Assembly (NCBI RefSeq): GCF_006516965.1
Contig: NZ_VHLH01000005.1
Coordinates: 108,175 to 172,174 of the forward strand
Direction of reading: 5' to 3'
Origin: Pararhizobium mangrovi
GTDB taxonomy: Bacteria > Pseudomonadota > Alphaproteobacteria > Rhizobiales > Rhizobiaceae
Length of the DNA stretch: 64,000 bases
Shown: in pieces, positions 46,675-56,449 of the stretch
Position numbering within the stretch: the first letter of the stretch is position 1
Layout: each line of letters starts with the position of its first letter
Notes under the pieces: model-generated
What the model saw: the letters and a program-made list of their open reading frames with translations, nothing else
The model's database searches: none
What the model was told of the DNA's origin: nothing
Program-made: the position numbers and the translations under genes

Positions 46675-48219
46675 GTGAACGTGAGACTGTCTGGAGCAAA
46701 CAGCACTGCAGCCCTTCGAACGGGCTTCCGCCGGTCGGCATCGTGCCCGACGGGCCTTTTGCGTCATGCTGCCCTCGCCGCGATCATCTGCCTTTCGGCA
46801 GGATGCCAGTCCTTCCTCGACCGCAGCGATGCCGCGGACGTTTCGGTGCACCCTTCGAAGACGCCGCAGATCGTTTCCGAGGTTTCCAAGGCGGATCCGA
46901 AGGCCAAGCTCGGCGCGCAGGAACACCCGCGCATCCTTTCGGCCTATGGCGGCGCCTATCACGACGACGATCTGGACCGGCTGGTCGCGCGGATCGTCGG
47001 CGCATTGACGGCCGTGTCCGATAATCCGGACCAGACCTACCGCATCACCGTGCTCGACTCGCCTTCCGTCAACGCCTTCGCACTGCCCGGCGGATACATC
47101 TATGTCAGCCGCGGATTGCTGGCACTCGCCGACGACGCTTCGGAGGTGGCAGCCGTGATCTCCCACGAGATGGGCCACGTAACGGCCAATCACGGGATCG
47201 AACGCCAGCATTTCGAGGAAACCCAGCACCTCAACCAGCGCGTGGTCGACGAGGTGCTCTCGAACCGGCTCGAGAGCAACGCCATGCGCGCGCAGAACAA
47301 GCTTAAGCTCGCTGCCTTCTCCCGCCAGCAGGAACTGCAGGCCGACCGCATCGGCGCCCACATGCTCGGCCGCGCCGGCTACGACCCCTACGCGGCGGCC
47401 CGCTTCCTGAAGACGATGGCGGAATACGCCGACTTCGTCGCATCGGATCCGAACCGCGACTCGAGCCTCGATTTCCTCTCCTCGCACCCCAACACGCCGG
47501 AGCGCATCAAGCGCGTGCGCGCATACGCCGAGGAGTTCGGCAAGCCTGGAACCGTCGGCAGCCGCGGACAGGATTATTTCCTCGACGGGATCGAGGGGCT
47601 GCGCTTCGGAGACAAGCCCAAGGACGGCTATGTTCGCGGACAGGTCTTCCTGCACCCCGATCTCGGCATTCGCTTCGCCGTTCCGAAAGGCTTCACGCTT
47701 CGCAATACCGACAACGCGGTGCTGGCCTCCGGCCCTGACGACCTCGCCGTGCGTTTCGACGCCGTGGACGCCGACGGCAAGGGGTCGCTGGAAGACTACG
47801 TCGACAGCGGCTGGATCAACGGGCTCGATCCAAGCTCGATCAAACACACGACGATCGCTGGTATGCCCGCCGTAACGGGCCGCGCGATGGCCGATCAGTG
47901 GCAGTTCGACGTGACGGTGATCCGCTTCAACGGGCGCATCTATCGCTTCCTCACCGCCGCTCCGCGCGACAGCGACCGGCTCGAGGACGTCGCAAATGCC
48001 GTGCGTTCGAGTTTCCGACGCATGACGCAGAGCGAGATCGCGTCCGTCGGACCGCTTCGCGTGCGCGTCACCCGCGTCGCGCCGGGCGATACCGTTGCGA
48101 CCTTCGCCGCACGCATGCAGGGAACGGTGGACAAGGAAAGGCTGTTCCGAATCCTCAACGGCCTCGGCCCGACCGAAACCCTGAAGCCCGGCGAGCGGGT
48201 CAAATACATCGCACAGTGA
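46675..48219 (+). CDS. M48-family metalloprotease, lipoprotein, with LysM-like C-terminus
   Basis: The 514-residue product has a hydrophobic signal ending in a lipobox (LSAG-C, cysteine at about residue 44), so it should be anchored in a membrane facing the periplasm. The zinc-protease motif is HEMGH, with the third ligand in RQQELQADRIG. After the M48 domain (about 75-290) comes a middle domain of unknown function, and the last 50 residues look like a LysM fold (APGDTVATFAARM ... LNGL ... LKPGERVKYI). This is the BepA/LoiP-like layout for envelope quality control. The GTG at 46675 leaves a long basic N-terminus; a TTG at 46759 would give a more usual lipoprotein signal. Confidence 0.87.
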   Translation: MNVRLSGANSTAALRTGFRRSASCPTGLLRHAALAAIICLSAGCQSFLDRSDAADVSVHPSKTPQIVSEVSKADPKAKLGAQEHPRILSAYGGAYHDDDLDRLVARIVGALTAVSDNPDQTYRITVLDSPSVNAFALPGGYIYVSRGLLALADDASEVAAVISHEMGHVTANHGIERQHFEETQHLNQRVVDEVLSNRLESNAMRAQNKLKLAAFSRQQELQADRIGAHMLGRAGYDPYAAARFLKTMAEYADFVASDPNRDSSLDFLSSHPNTPERIKRVRAYAEEFGKPGTVGSRGQDYFLDGIEGLRFGDKPKDGYVRGQVFLHPDLGIRFAVPKGFTLRNTDNAVLASGPDDLAVRFDAVDADGKGSLEDYVDSGWINGLDPSSIKHTTIAGMPAVTGRAMADQWQFDVTVIRFNGRIYRFLTAAPRDSDRLEDVANAVRSSFRRMTQSEIASVGPLRVRVTRVAPGDTVATFAARMQGTVDKERLFRILNGLGPTETLKPGERVKYIAQ

Positions 48220-48573
48220 CCGCAGTGTAAGCGCCTACACCCCTTGTGGGCGGCGTTCGCAGAGCAGCGGACGCCTGTTGTCGCGTCCAGTTTGGCGGAA
48301 CGTCGGGAGCCGGGCCCGTTGACGCGCTAGCCGAGCGGCAGCGATGGACGCACTTCGACGTCAGATCGTTCACGACATCATTCCAACGCGACGCCGTTCC
48401 CCTCACGATCGAGGGAATACCGCCGAACCGGGAAATGTGCGTGTGCACCAAGCGTTGGTTGAAGCATTGCCGATGAAAGCCGGATTGGCTTTCACGTACC
48501 GGGACTGCGGTTGAACGGGGCCACAAAGCACGTTCGGCGAACGGATGTTCGTCGGACGTGCGCCGTCGTCTTC
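48220..48573. other. Non-coding gap between convergent M48 protease and rpoH2 genes
   Basis: The 354 bases have near-random third-position GC in every frame and no credible gene. A perfect TGAAAGCC/GGCTTTCA hairpin with a 5-base loop (48474-48494) may end one or both transcripts. A GGAAC (48297) followed by CGTT after 15 bases is one base short of the EcfG spacing and points at nothing. Confidence 0.5.
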
Positions 48574-49434
<861 letters not shown>

Positions 49435-49544
49435 GGGACTTCTCCACGCTAGCCTGTCGCTTACCTGTGCTGTCGAACTTCGGCGCGACGACCCCCGTCC
49501 CGATTCGTTCCCAGCGACCCGGATGCCTAAGCACCCATTCGCGG

Positions 49545-49569
49545 AACCTACGGGGAACGCGAAGGTTCC
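49545..49569 (-). promoter_or_regulatory. EcfG-type promoter upstream of rpoH2
   Basis: On the minus strand GGAAC (49569-49565) is followed by GTT (49547-49545) after 17 bases, with GGTT at the -10 against the consensus CGTT. The spacing fits GGAAC-N18/19-TT described for Sinorhizobium RpoE2. The site is 111 bases before the rpoH2 start. Because GGAACC and GGTTCC flank it, the same sequence also reads as a promoter in the other direction. Confidence 0.6.
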
Positions 49570-49716
49570 CCATGGTCCGATCGACACCTTCACAACGGTG
49601 TGTTCAAGCTTTGCCGCCGAAACAGGGTGTCAAAGGGGTGGGCGGCCAGCCGCTTCGCTCACCTTCCTCGTCACTTCAACGAACGGGACGGATCGTTGGA
49701 TCCATTGCCCGATCGA

Positions 49717-49743
49717 CAAAAAGCCCGGCACGAATGCCGGGCT
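49717..49743 (-). terminator. Rho-independent terminator of carD
   Basis: On the minus strand AGCCCGGCA and TGCCGGGCT form a perfect 9-bp stem with a 4-base loop (49743-49722), directly followed by TTTTT (49721-49717). This is a classical terminator, 32 bases after the carD stop. Confidence 0.88.
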
Positions 49744-49774
49744 CCCATTCACGCTCGCCGATGTGGTCGCGCCG

Positions 49775-50344
49775 TCAAGCGGCCGCATCCTGCGTTTCCT
49801 CGTCGTTGTTCGCCTTGCCGCGCTTCGGCCCCTTGCCGAGATGCGTCTCGACGAGATTGACGGCTTCCGTCTCCGAAACCTTGCGCACGGCGGCGATCTC
49901 GCGCGTCATGCGGTCGAGAGCGGCCTCGTAGAGCTGGCGCTCGGAATAGGACTGCTCCGGCTGGTTCTCCGCGCGGTAGAGATCGCGCACGACCTCGGCG
50001 ATGGAGACGAGATCGCCCGAATTGATCTTGGCGTCGTATTCCTGCGCGCGGCGCGACCACATGGTGCGCTTAACACGCGCGCGGCCTTCGACGATCTTCA
50101 ACGCACGATCGACGAATTCGGTCTCGGAAAGCTTTCGCATGCCGATATCCATCGCCTTGGTAACGGGCACCTTCAGACGCATCTTGTCCTTGTCGAAGTC
50201 GATAACGAAGAGTTCGAGCGTGTGACCTGCGACCTCCTGCTCCTCGATGGCGACGATCTCGCCGACGCCGTGCGCCGGGTAGACGATCGATTCACCGGTC
50301 TTGAAGCCCTGCCGCTGGGACGACTTTTTTTGCTGGGTGGTCAT
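49775..50344 (-). CDS. carD: CarD/CdnL-family transcription regulator
   Basis: The 189-residue protein has the RNA-polymerase-interacting Tudor-like domain of the CarD family at the N-terminus (GESIVYPAHGVGEIVAIEEQEVAGHTLELFVIDFDKDKMRLKVPV) and a helical DNA-binding C-terminal domain (WSRRAQEYDAKINSGDLVSIAEVVRDLYR). It binds polymerase at promoters and stabilises open complexes at housekeeping genes, without a specific DNA site. It sits between rpoH2 and fdxA, an arrangement frequent in Rhizobiales. Confidence 0.94.
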   Translation of the reverse strand: MTTQQKKSSQRQGFKTGESIVYPAHGVGEIVAIEEQEVAGHTLELFVIDFDKDKMRLKVPVTKAMDIGMRKLSETEFVDRALKIVEGRARVKRTMWSRRAQEYDAKINSGDLVSIAEVVRDLYRAENQPEQSYSERQLYEAALDRMTREIAAVRKVSETEAVNLVETHLGKGPKRGKANNDEETQDAAA

Positions 50345-50790
50345 GCTTTCTTGAACTCCCTGTTACTAGACGGCCGGACGAAAGCGCTGAGCGCGCCGCC
50401 GGCCGGACTGAAGCTTGAGACCTGCTGAACGAGCCTAGATGCCGGGATCCGGCATGATGCGGTGGCAAAGACGGCGAGAAGAGGCGAAAGATGCCTCGAA
50501 CGGGGGCAGCCAGGGACTGCCGATCCACTCATTCCACTGCATGCGCGCGCACCGGTTTTTCGGATTTTTGGGCGTCGCGAAAGTCGGTTCGCGACACGTT
50601 TACGTCAGCCTGAAAAGGTCTAGCACAAAACGCGCCGCAAATCAATTATTTGGAGATGGTTGCGCAAACGCAACGACCGCCGGCGTCCTGCACCGTCGGA
50701 ACTGCGGCATCGCGCCGCACTGCAGCATCGGCAGGGAAGCTTCTCCCGGTGCCGAACCCCTCGCCACGGGGGCCATGACGGCGAAGCGAT
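50345..50790 (-). other. Non-coding gap between fdxA and carD
   Basis: These 446 bases contain the carD leader and promoter. Two perfect palindromes stand out: ATGCCGG-GAT-CCGGCAT at 50439-50455 and GTCGCGAA/TTCGCGAC with a 6-base loop at 50574-50595. An A/T-rich section at 50620-50665 is the likeliest promoter site. No U-tailed terminator for fdxA is visible. Confidence 0.4.
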
Positions 50791-51129
50791 CTAGTCGCCT
50801 TCGCCGGGTGCGGACGAGAAGAACTTCTCGTACTTGTTCTCCACGCCGTCGTGCTCTTCGGCATCCGAAGGCGGATCACGCTTGATCGTGATGTTCGGCC
50901 ACTTCTCGGCGTATTCCGTGTTGACCTTCAGCCACTGGTCGAGGCCCGGCTCGGTATCGGGCTTGATCGCCTCGGCGGGGCATTCGGGCTCGCACACGCC
51001 GCAGTCGATGCACTCGTCCGGGTGGATGACCAGCATGTTCTCGCCCTCGTAGAAGCAGTCGACCGGACACACTTCCACGCAATCCATGTACTTGCAGCGG
51101 ATGCAGTTGTCGGTGACGAGATACGTCAT
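50791..51129 (-). CDS. fdxA: Ferredoxin, seven-iron type (FdxA)
   Basis: The 112-residue protein carries one [3Fe-4S] and one [4Fe-4S] cluster: cysteines in [18 protein letters not shown] and [12 protein letters not shown]. The C-terminal extension of about 50 residues, including a tryptophan-rich helix, is normal for this family. It carries electrons at low potential in the cytoplasm; the partner is unknown. The gene lies between carD and the S4 protein on the same strand. Confidence 0.95.
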   Translation of the reverse strand: MTYLVTDNCIRCKYMDCVEVCPVDCFYEGENMLVIHPDECIDCGVCEPECPAEAIKPDTEPGLDQWLKVNTEYAEKWPNITIKRDPPSDAEEHDGVENKYEKFFSSAPGEGD

Positions 51130-51308
51130 GGTTCACTCCGCACGAATGCTGTGGCGTTTCGGCGTCGGGGTAGCGAGTTTGGCTGGGCTTGGCAAGAACA
51201 AAGCCGGCGTGCCGAAAGGCCTATGCGGAACCCGATTCCACGTTTGCGGCAAACCGCGCAATCGGGCCGAAAAACCGCTTACCGAAGCCCCTCGAAAGGG
51301 GCGGAACA

Positions 51309-51716
51309 CTATTCGTCGTCGCCGCGCATGCGGTCGAGCTGCCGGCGTTCGCGCTTCGTGGGCCGTCCGCTTCCCACTTCGCGCACCGGCACGGGCGAGG
51401 ACGCCTGCCGCTCGCTTCGCGAGGGTGCCGGTGGCGTCAGATCGCGGTAGAGTTCGCGCGCTTCCGAATAGGGCCCCCGCCGGGTCCCCGGTGCGACGAC
51501 CTCGAGCACGCGCACGTCGCGATCGAGAGTGATGGTGAGCACGTCGCCGACCTTCACCGCATGGCTCGGCTGACCGATCTTCGCGCTGTTGACCCGCACG
51601 CGCCCCGACTGCGCGAGCTTGGCCGCGAGCGATCGCGACTTCGTCACGCGCGCGAAGAAGAGCCATTTGTCGACGCGCTGGCCCGCCTGGCTGGCCGGCA
51701 CCCCGTCACCGCTCAC
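51309..51716 (-). CDS. S4-domain RNA-binding protein (HslR/Hsp15-like)
   Basis: The 135-residue protein has an S4 RNA-binding domain (about 14-75, RVDKWLFFARVTKSRSLAAKLAQSGRVRVN) and a basic tail (RPTKRERRQLDRM). It resembles Hsp15, which rescues stalled large ribosomal subunits carrying nascent chains. Its start overlaps the helicase stop (ATGA, 51713-51716), so the two RNA-related proteins are translationally coupled. Confidence 0.88.
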   Translation of the reverse strand: MSGDGVPASQAGQRVDKWLFFARVTKSRSLAAKLAQSGRVRVNSAKIGQPSHAVKVGDVLTITLDRDVRVLEVVAPGTRRGPYSEARELYRDLTPPAPSRSERQASSPVPVREVGSGRPTKRERRQLDRMRGDDE

Positions 51717-54700
51717 TTCTTGAGCTGCTCCTTGAGCGCGGCGAGCTTGGCAAAGGGCGAATCCGGGTCGATCGGCCTGTCGCGCTGCGGCGAAGGCTGT
51801 CCGCGACCCTTGCCGCCCGGCGCGCCGGCATGCTTCGGCTTGCCGCCCTGCCTGCCTTCACCCTTGCCCGGCTTGCCCTTGCCGCCGCGCGGCTTGCCTG
51901 CGCCGCGATTGTGGCGCTCGTTTTCGCGCCCACCTGCCTCGCGGTTACCGGGATCCTGATGACCCGCCTCACGATTTCCGGCCTCGCGATTTCCGGCTTC
52001 GCGCCCGCCCGCTTCGCGGCGTCGCGGACGGCCGCGCTGCTGTTCGTTGCGTCCGAGCGGTCGCCAGAGGAGAACCGGCTTTTCTTCCGCCGTCCCGGTA
52101 TCCGAAGTATCGGATGCGGACCCATCGGGATCGGATGCATCGTTCTGCGATGCACCGACTTCCACGGACGCGGCATCCGGCGATGGGGTCTCCGCCGCCT
52201 TCGCGCCAGCCGACTGCAGAACGGTCTCGCCGCTCGCCTGCTCCCGGTCGATCTCGCCGTTTTCAAGCGGAGCGGTGGTTGCGGACACTGCGACCGCTTC
52301 CGCGGGATCGGCCGGCGCATCCTCGACGCCGGTCGCCGGCGCAGCTTCTTGCGAAACCGTTCCGGCGTCGGCTTCGCTCGCCTGCGCAGCTTCCGCCGGT
52401 TCTTCGCCGGCAGCGGCATCGCTGGTCGTCGCTTCGCTCGCAGCCGGCTCGGTGGGCGCAGCCGCATCCTGCGAACCGGCAGCCTGCACCGGCTCGTCCG
52501 TCGTCTCAGGTTCCCCCGTCGCATTCACTTCCGGCGACGGCGGAGCGGCCTCGATATCCATCTCGGCCAGATGCGCCTTCGCCGTTTCGGCCGGCACGGG
52601 TTCGGCGCGGTAGCCGAGCCCCTTGAGGATCTCTTCCATGTCGTCCGGCGTCGCGCCGAGGATCGAGAGCATCGCCGGCGTCGTCACGAAACGGCGCCCG
52701 TCATAACCGCCTTCAGGACGCCGGTTCTGTCCGGGCTTCCACTGCAGGGCCGGGCGGATGAGATCGGAAAGCCGTTCGAGAATGTCGATACGCACGGCCC
52801 GCTTGCCGAGAAAGCGGAAACCGGCCAGCCGATAGAAGTCGCGCGTGACCTGGAGGTCGGTGACGACGGAGGTCCGTCCGGCCGCAAGCGTGGCGATGAC
52901 GTCGCCGTAGCCGGGCTTTTCCATCGCGTCGTTCTTCAGCGCCCACAAGAGCGTGATGAGTTCGGCGGGTGCGGGCTTGAGAAGCGTCGGCACGAAGACG
53001 TGATAGGCACCGAAGCGCACGCCGTAGCGGCGCAGCGATGCGCGCGCCTCCTGGTCGAGCGAACGGATTTCCTCGGAGACGTCGCGCCGGAACAGCACAC
53101 CGAGCGCCTCGACGAGCTGGAAGGCGACGCCGCGCGCGAGCCCCGTCAGGTCGTCGGCCTGGGAAAGCTGGTCGAGCGGCTTCAGCAGCGTGGCGATGGT
53201 GTGGTTGACGTATCGCTCCACGCGCGCGGCCACCAGATCGCGCGCGGCACCCTGCAGCGGCTCGTCGGCAAGCAGGATAACGCGCGGACGCAGCACGCTT
53301 TCGGAAGCCGCAAGCCTTCCCACCGGCTCGCCCATCCATCGGACCGTCGCGTCGGAGCCGAGCGCGAAATCGTTGTTGCCGCTCGCGTGAAGGCGCGCGG
53401 CACGCGCCTCGTACTCGTTCGCGAGCGCCTTCTGTGCGGCGGCGAGCACCGCCTTGGCGTCGGGCCCGTCGGCGTTCTGGTCCGGTACGAACCGGAAACC
53501 CGAGAGGTGGCCGACGGCATGCCCCTCGACCTCTACGGCCCCGCCCCCGCTGATTTCCGCTTCAAGCATCGCATTCTCTCTCAAGCGCTTCATGAGCACG
53601 GATGTCCTGCGGTCAACGAAGCGTTTCGTCAACCTCTCGTGGAGCGCGTCGGACAGTCGATCCTCGATTTCGCGCGTCTTTTCCTGCCAATGCGCCGGAT
53701 CGGCCAGCCATCCGGGCCGATGCGAGACGTAGGTCCAGGTCCGGATCTGGGCGATCCGGCCGGAAAGCGTCTCGATATCGCCTTCCGTGCGATCGGCACG
53801 GTGCACCTGTTCGGCAAGGAAATCCTCGCTCACCGTCTTGTTGTCGACGAGGTCGGTGAAGATCGTGCCGATCAGCTCCGCATGCTGGGCCGGGGTAATG
53901 CGCCGGTAGTCCGGCAGGGCGCAGGCTTCCCACAGCTTTTCGAGCCGCGCGGGGCTCGAGGCGCGCTCGGCGATCTCGGGAAAGCGGGCGAGATGTTCGA
54001 GCGCCTGCTGGTCGACGGCCGGCAGCGCGCGCGTCAGCCCGGCGACGGCAGGCGTCGCGTCGAGACTGGCACGCAGCGCGTCGAGATTGGCGAAATCGAG
54101 CCCCTTGCTACGCCATTGCAACACCTTCACCGGGTTGAATTCGTGCGCCTCGATGCGCTGGACGACATCGTCGCCGATCGGTTCGGTGCGTCCGGTCACG
54201 CCGAAGGTGCCGTCGTTGACGTGGCGACCGGCCCGCCCGGCGATCTGTCCGAGTTCGGCCGGGTTCAGGGGCCGGAACTGATACCCGTCGAACTTGCGCG
54301 TCTGCGCGAAGGCCACGTGGTCGACGTCGAGGTTCAACCCCATGCCGATCGCGTCGGTCGCGACGAGATATTCCACGTCGCCGGACTGGTAGAGGGCGAC
54401 CTGGGCGTTGCGCGTGCGCGGCGAGAGCGCGCCCATGACGACCGCCGCACCACCGCGCTGGCGGCGGATGAGCTCGGCGATGGCGTACACCTCGTCGGCG
54501 GAAAAGGCGACGATCGCCGTGCGCCGCGGCAGCCGCGAGATCTTGCGCGATCCCGCCCACAGGAGCTGCGAAAGCCGCGGCCGGCTAACGACGGTGATGC
54601 CCGGCAGAAGCTGTTCGAGAATACGCCGCATCGTGTCGGAACCGAGCAGCAGCGTTTCGTCGCGCCCGCGAAGATGCAAAAGCCGGTCCGTGAAGATGTG

Positions 54701-55108
54701 GCCGCGTTCGAGGTCCGCGGCGATCTGCACCTCGTCGATGGCGACGAAGGCGGCCGACGTCTCGCGCGGCATCGCCTCGACCGTGCATACGGAAAAGCGT
54801 GCACCGGCCGGCGTGATCTTCTCCTCGCCGGTGACGAGCGAGACCTGGTCCGCGCCGACGCGTTCGGCGACGCGTTGATAGACCTCGCGCGCAAGCAGGC
54901 GCAGCGGCAGGCCGATGACGCCGGAGCGGTGCGCGATCATGCGCTCGATGGCGTAGTGCGTCTTGCCGGTATTGGTCGGACCGAGGACAGCGGTGACGTC
55001 GCGTCCGCTGAGGATAAGGGGATCGCCCGGCGCGGGCGCAGAATGAAGCATCAGATCGGCGATCGTCGGTTCGTCGGGCCCTGCCCGCCAAGGGTATTGA
55101 CCCGCCAT
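51713..55108 (-). CDS. SUV3-like RNA helicase with long disordered C-terminal tail
   Basis: This 1131-residue protein has a superfamily 2 helicase core like the mitochondrial SUV3 RNA helicase: Walker A GPTNTGKTH at 43-51, the DEVQ box in FVAIDEVQIAADLERG, and the motif VI region QIAGRAGRH. A conserved C-terminal extension follows to about residue 845. The last 280 residues are low complexity: an alanine/glutamate/threonine-rich acidic part (about 850-1015), then a basic glycine/arginine part with near-perfect EAGNR repeats (about 1030-1057) and KGKPGKGEGRQGGK-type sequence. Such tails bind RNA or partners. The S4 gene follows with a 4-base overlap. The start is weakly supported; ATG 55051 is an alternative. 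Confidence 0.9.
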   Translation of the reverse strand: MAGQYPWRAGPDEPTIADLMLHSAPAPGDPLILSGRDVTAVLGPTNTGKTHYAIERMIAHRSGVIGLPLRLLAREVYQRVAERVGADQVSLVTGEEKITPAGARFSVCTVEAMPRETSAAFVAIDEVQIAADLERGHIFTDRLLHLRGRDETLLLGSDTMRRILEQLLPGITVVSRPRLSQLLWAGSRKISRLPRRTAIVAFSADEVYAIAELIRRQRGGAAVVMGALSPRTRNAQVALYQSGDVEYLVATDAIGMGLNLDVDHVAFAQTRKFDGYQFRPLNPAELGQIAGRAGRHVNDGTFGVTGRTEPIGDDVVQRIEAHEFNPVKVLQWRSKGLDFANLDALRASLDATPAVAGLTRALPAVDQQALEHLARFPEIAERASSPARLEKLWEACALPDYRRITPAQHAELIGTIFTDLVDNKTVSEDFLAEQVHRADRTEGDIETLSGRIAQIRTWTYVSHRPGWLADPAHWQEKTREIEDRLSDALHERLTKRFVDRRTSVLMKRLRENAMLEAEISGGGAVEVEGHAVGHLSGFRFVPDQNADGPDAKAVLAAAQKALANEYEARAARLHASGNNDFALGSDATVRWMGEPVGRLAASESVLRPRVILLADEPLQGAARDLVAARVERYVNHTIATLLKPLDQLSQADDLTGLARGVAFQLVEALGVLFRRDVSEEIRSLDQEARASLRRYGVRFGAYHVFVPTLLKPAPAELITLLWALKNDAMEKPGYGDVIATLAAGRTSVVTDLQVTRDFYRLAGFRFLGKRAVRIDILERLSDLIRPALQWKPGQNRRPEGGYDGRRFVTTPAMLSILGATPDDMEEILKGLGYRAEPVPAETAKAHLAEMDIEAAPPSPEVNATGEPETTDEPVQAAGSQDAAAPTEPAASEATTSDAAAGEEPAEAAQASEADAGTVSQEAAPATGVEDAPADPAEAVAVSATTAPLENGEIDREQASGETVLQSAGAKAAETPSPDAASVEVGASQNDASDPDGSASDTSDTGTAEEKPVLLWRPLGRNEQQRGRPRRREAGGREAGNREAGNREAGHQDPGNREAGGRENERHNRGAGKPRGGKGKPGKGEGRQGGKPKHAGAPGGKGRGQPSPQRDRPIDPDSPFAKLAALKEQLKK

Positions 55109-55143
55109 GCGGATCGCAAGGGCGGGCGATGCCGTGCCGACAC

Positions 55144-55489
55144 CGTTAAGGGATGGAACACATACGGAACGAAACGGCGACGAATCACTGACTCGTCCGG
55201 ATTCCGCTTTCGTTCACGGCAACATATAGGGTCCCCTCGAAGGTGTGGCACCATATGCGGAATCACTTTCGTACGGGTTTCCAAAGTTCCGGGCCGAAAC
55301 GTTAACGCCCGCATTCGATCGCTCCGGAAGAGTTGCGGGATGGCGGCAGCGGCGGGCGGACATCGGGTCGGAGTGCAGATCGTTGCGGGGGCCAACCGGG
55401 ACCGAAGGGCCCCGATCGTTAAGAATCGGATCAGATACGGAACGAACGGGCGACGAATCACAGACCTGACCGTCTTCCCGTTTCGTTCA
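55144..55489. repeat. Pair of 73-bp dyad repeats between the helicase and phaB genes
   Basis: Two related 73-base units lie at 55144-55216 and 55417-55489, spaced 273 bases apart. Their right 55 bases (55162-55216 and 55435-55489) agree at 45 positions; the shared beginning is CGTTAAG and the shared core is ATACGGAACGAA, CGACGAATCAC and TTTCGTTCA. Each unit is a dyad: GGAACGAAACGG with CCGCTTTCGTTC in the first, GGAACGAACGGG with CCCGTTTCGTTC in the second. They occupy a 486-base gap (55109-55594) with no gene. Confidence 0.8.
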
Positions 55490-55534
55490 CCACACGATCA
55501 TGGGGTCGTGCGGCACGCAAGCCACAAGAAACGC

Positions 55535-55568
55535 CGGTTCGGGCACCGTCCTGTCGGTGCCCGAACCG
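55535..55568 (-). terminator. Strong hairpin terminator downstream of phaB
   Basis: A perfect 14-bp stem (CGGTTCGGGCACCG at 55535-55548 with CGGTGCCCGAACCG at 55555-55568) closes a 6-base loop, 27 bases after the phaB stop. On the minus strand a weak pyrimidine run (CGTTTCTTG) follows. Confidence 0.75.
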
Positions 55569-55594
55569 TGAAAGGTTAACGGCAAACCCCGATT

Positions 55595-56320
55595 TCAGGC
55601 CATGTACTGGCCGCCATTCGCGGTGAAGGTCGAGCCGGTGATGAAGCCGGCTTCGTCGGCGGCGAGGAACACGACGCAGCGCGCGATCTCCTCCGGCTCG
55701 CCCAGGCGGCCGACCGGGATATAGGGCAGGATACGCTTGTCGAGCACTTCCTGCGGGACGGCGCGCACCATCTCCGTGCCGATATAGCCCGGCGCCACGA
55801 CGTTGACCGTGATGCCCTTCGCCGCGCCTTCCTGCGCAAGAGACTTCGTCAGGCCGATGGCACCGGCCTTGGCGGCGGCGTAGTTCGCTTGGCCCATCTG
55901 CCCCTTCTGGCCGTTTATCGAGGAGATGTTGACGATGCGGCCGAACCCCCGCTCGCGCATGCCGGGCCATACCGGATGGATCATGTTGAAGAAGCCGGTC
56001 AGATTGACGCCCATGACCGTGCTCCACTGCTCGGGCGTCATCTTGTGGAACATCGCGTCCTGAGTGACGCCGGCATTGTTGACGAGGACGTCGACGGGTC
56101 CGATATCGGCTTCGACGCGGGCAATCCCCTCCTTGCAGGCGTCGTAGTCTCCGACATCCCATTTGTAGACGGGAATGTCGTGTTCCTTCCCGAAGGCGTT
56201 CGCCTTTTCCTCGTTGCCCGAAAAGGTCGCCACCGGAGAATATCCGGCCTCCTTCAACGCAATCGAGATGGCCGCGCCGATGCCGCGCGTGCCGCCGGTT
56301 ACGAGTGCTACCCGTGCCAT
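55595..56320 (-). CDS. phaB: Acetoacetyl-CoA reductase
   Basis: The 241-residue short-chain dehydrogenase reduces acetoacetyl-CoA to (R)-3-hydroxybutyryl-CoA with NADPH, the second step of polyhydroxybutyrate synthesis. The nucleotide loop is TGGTRGIG, the structural motif NNAG at 81-84, and the catalytic residues S134, Y147 and K151 (NISSINGQ, NYAAAK). The start is ATG 56320 behind GGAGGA. phaA precedes it, separated by 129 bases that contain a hairpin. Confidence 0.95.
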   Translation of the reverse strand: MARVALVTGGTRGIGAAISIALKEAGYSPVATFSGNEEKANAFGKEHDIPVYKWDVGDYDACKEGIARVEADIGPVDVLVNNAGVTQDAMFHKMTPEQWSTVMGVNLTGFFNMIHPVWPGMRERGFGRIVNISSINGQKGQMGQANYAAAKAGAIGLTKSLAQEGAAKGITVNVVAPGYIGTEMVRAVPQEVLDKRILPYIPVGRLGEPEEIARCVVFLAADEAGFITGSTFTANGGQYMA

Positions 56321-56394
56321 GATCAGATGTTCCTCCTCTTGATGGACGATGGTCTCACGGATCCCCAACGGATGCCGTGACGTCGGATACGAAA

Positions 56395-56418
56395 ACGGCG
56401 CGGGGTTCGCCGCGCCGT
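56395..56418 (-). terminator. Hairpin with U tail between phaA and phaB
   Basis: On the minus strand ACGGCGCGG pairs with CCGCGCCGT around a 6-base loop and is followed by TTTTCG. This has the form of an intrinsic terminator, yet phaB lies 75 bases beyond it. It may act as partial attenuation, giving more thiolase than reductase, or phaB may have its own promoter. Confidence 0.7.
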
Positions 56419-56449
56419 GTGATTTCGGTTCTACGGGCCAAGGGCCGCC

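Noticed and set aside
48297..48319. GGAAC-N15-CGTT, considered as an EcfG promoter
   Set aside because: The spacing is shorter than the 16-17 bases of the consensus and no gene follows.
48344..48514. A 56-codon plus-strand frame between the M48 protease and rpoH2 genes, considered as a small stress-regulator gene
   Set aside because: Third-position GC is about 50%, unlike real genes here; no ribosome site; no resemblance to NepR or another small regulator.
50574..50595. GTCGCGAA/TTCGCGAC hairpin as the fdxA terminator
   Set aside because: It is about 200 bases past the fdxA stop and the strand downstream of the stem is A-rich, not U-rich, in the direction of transcription.
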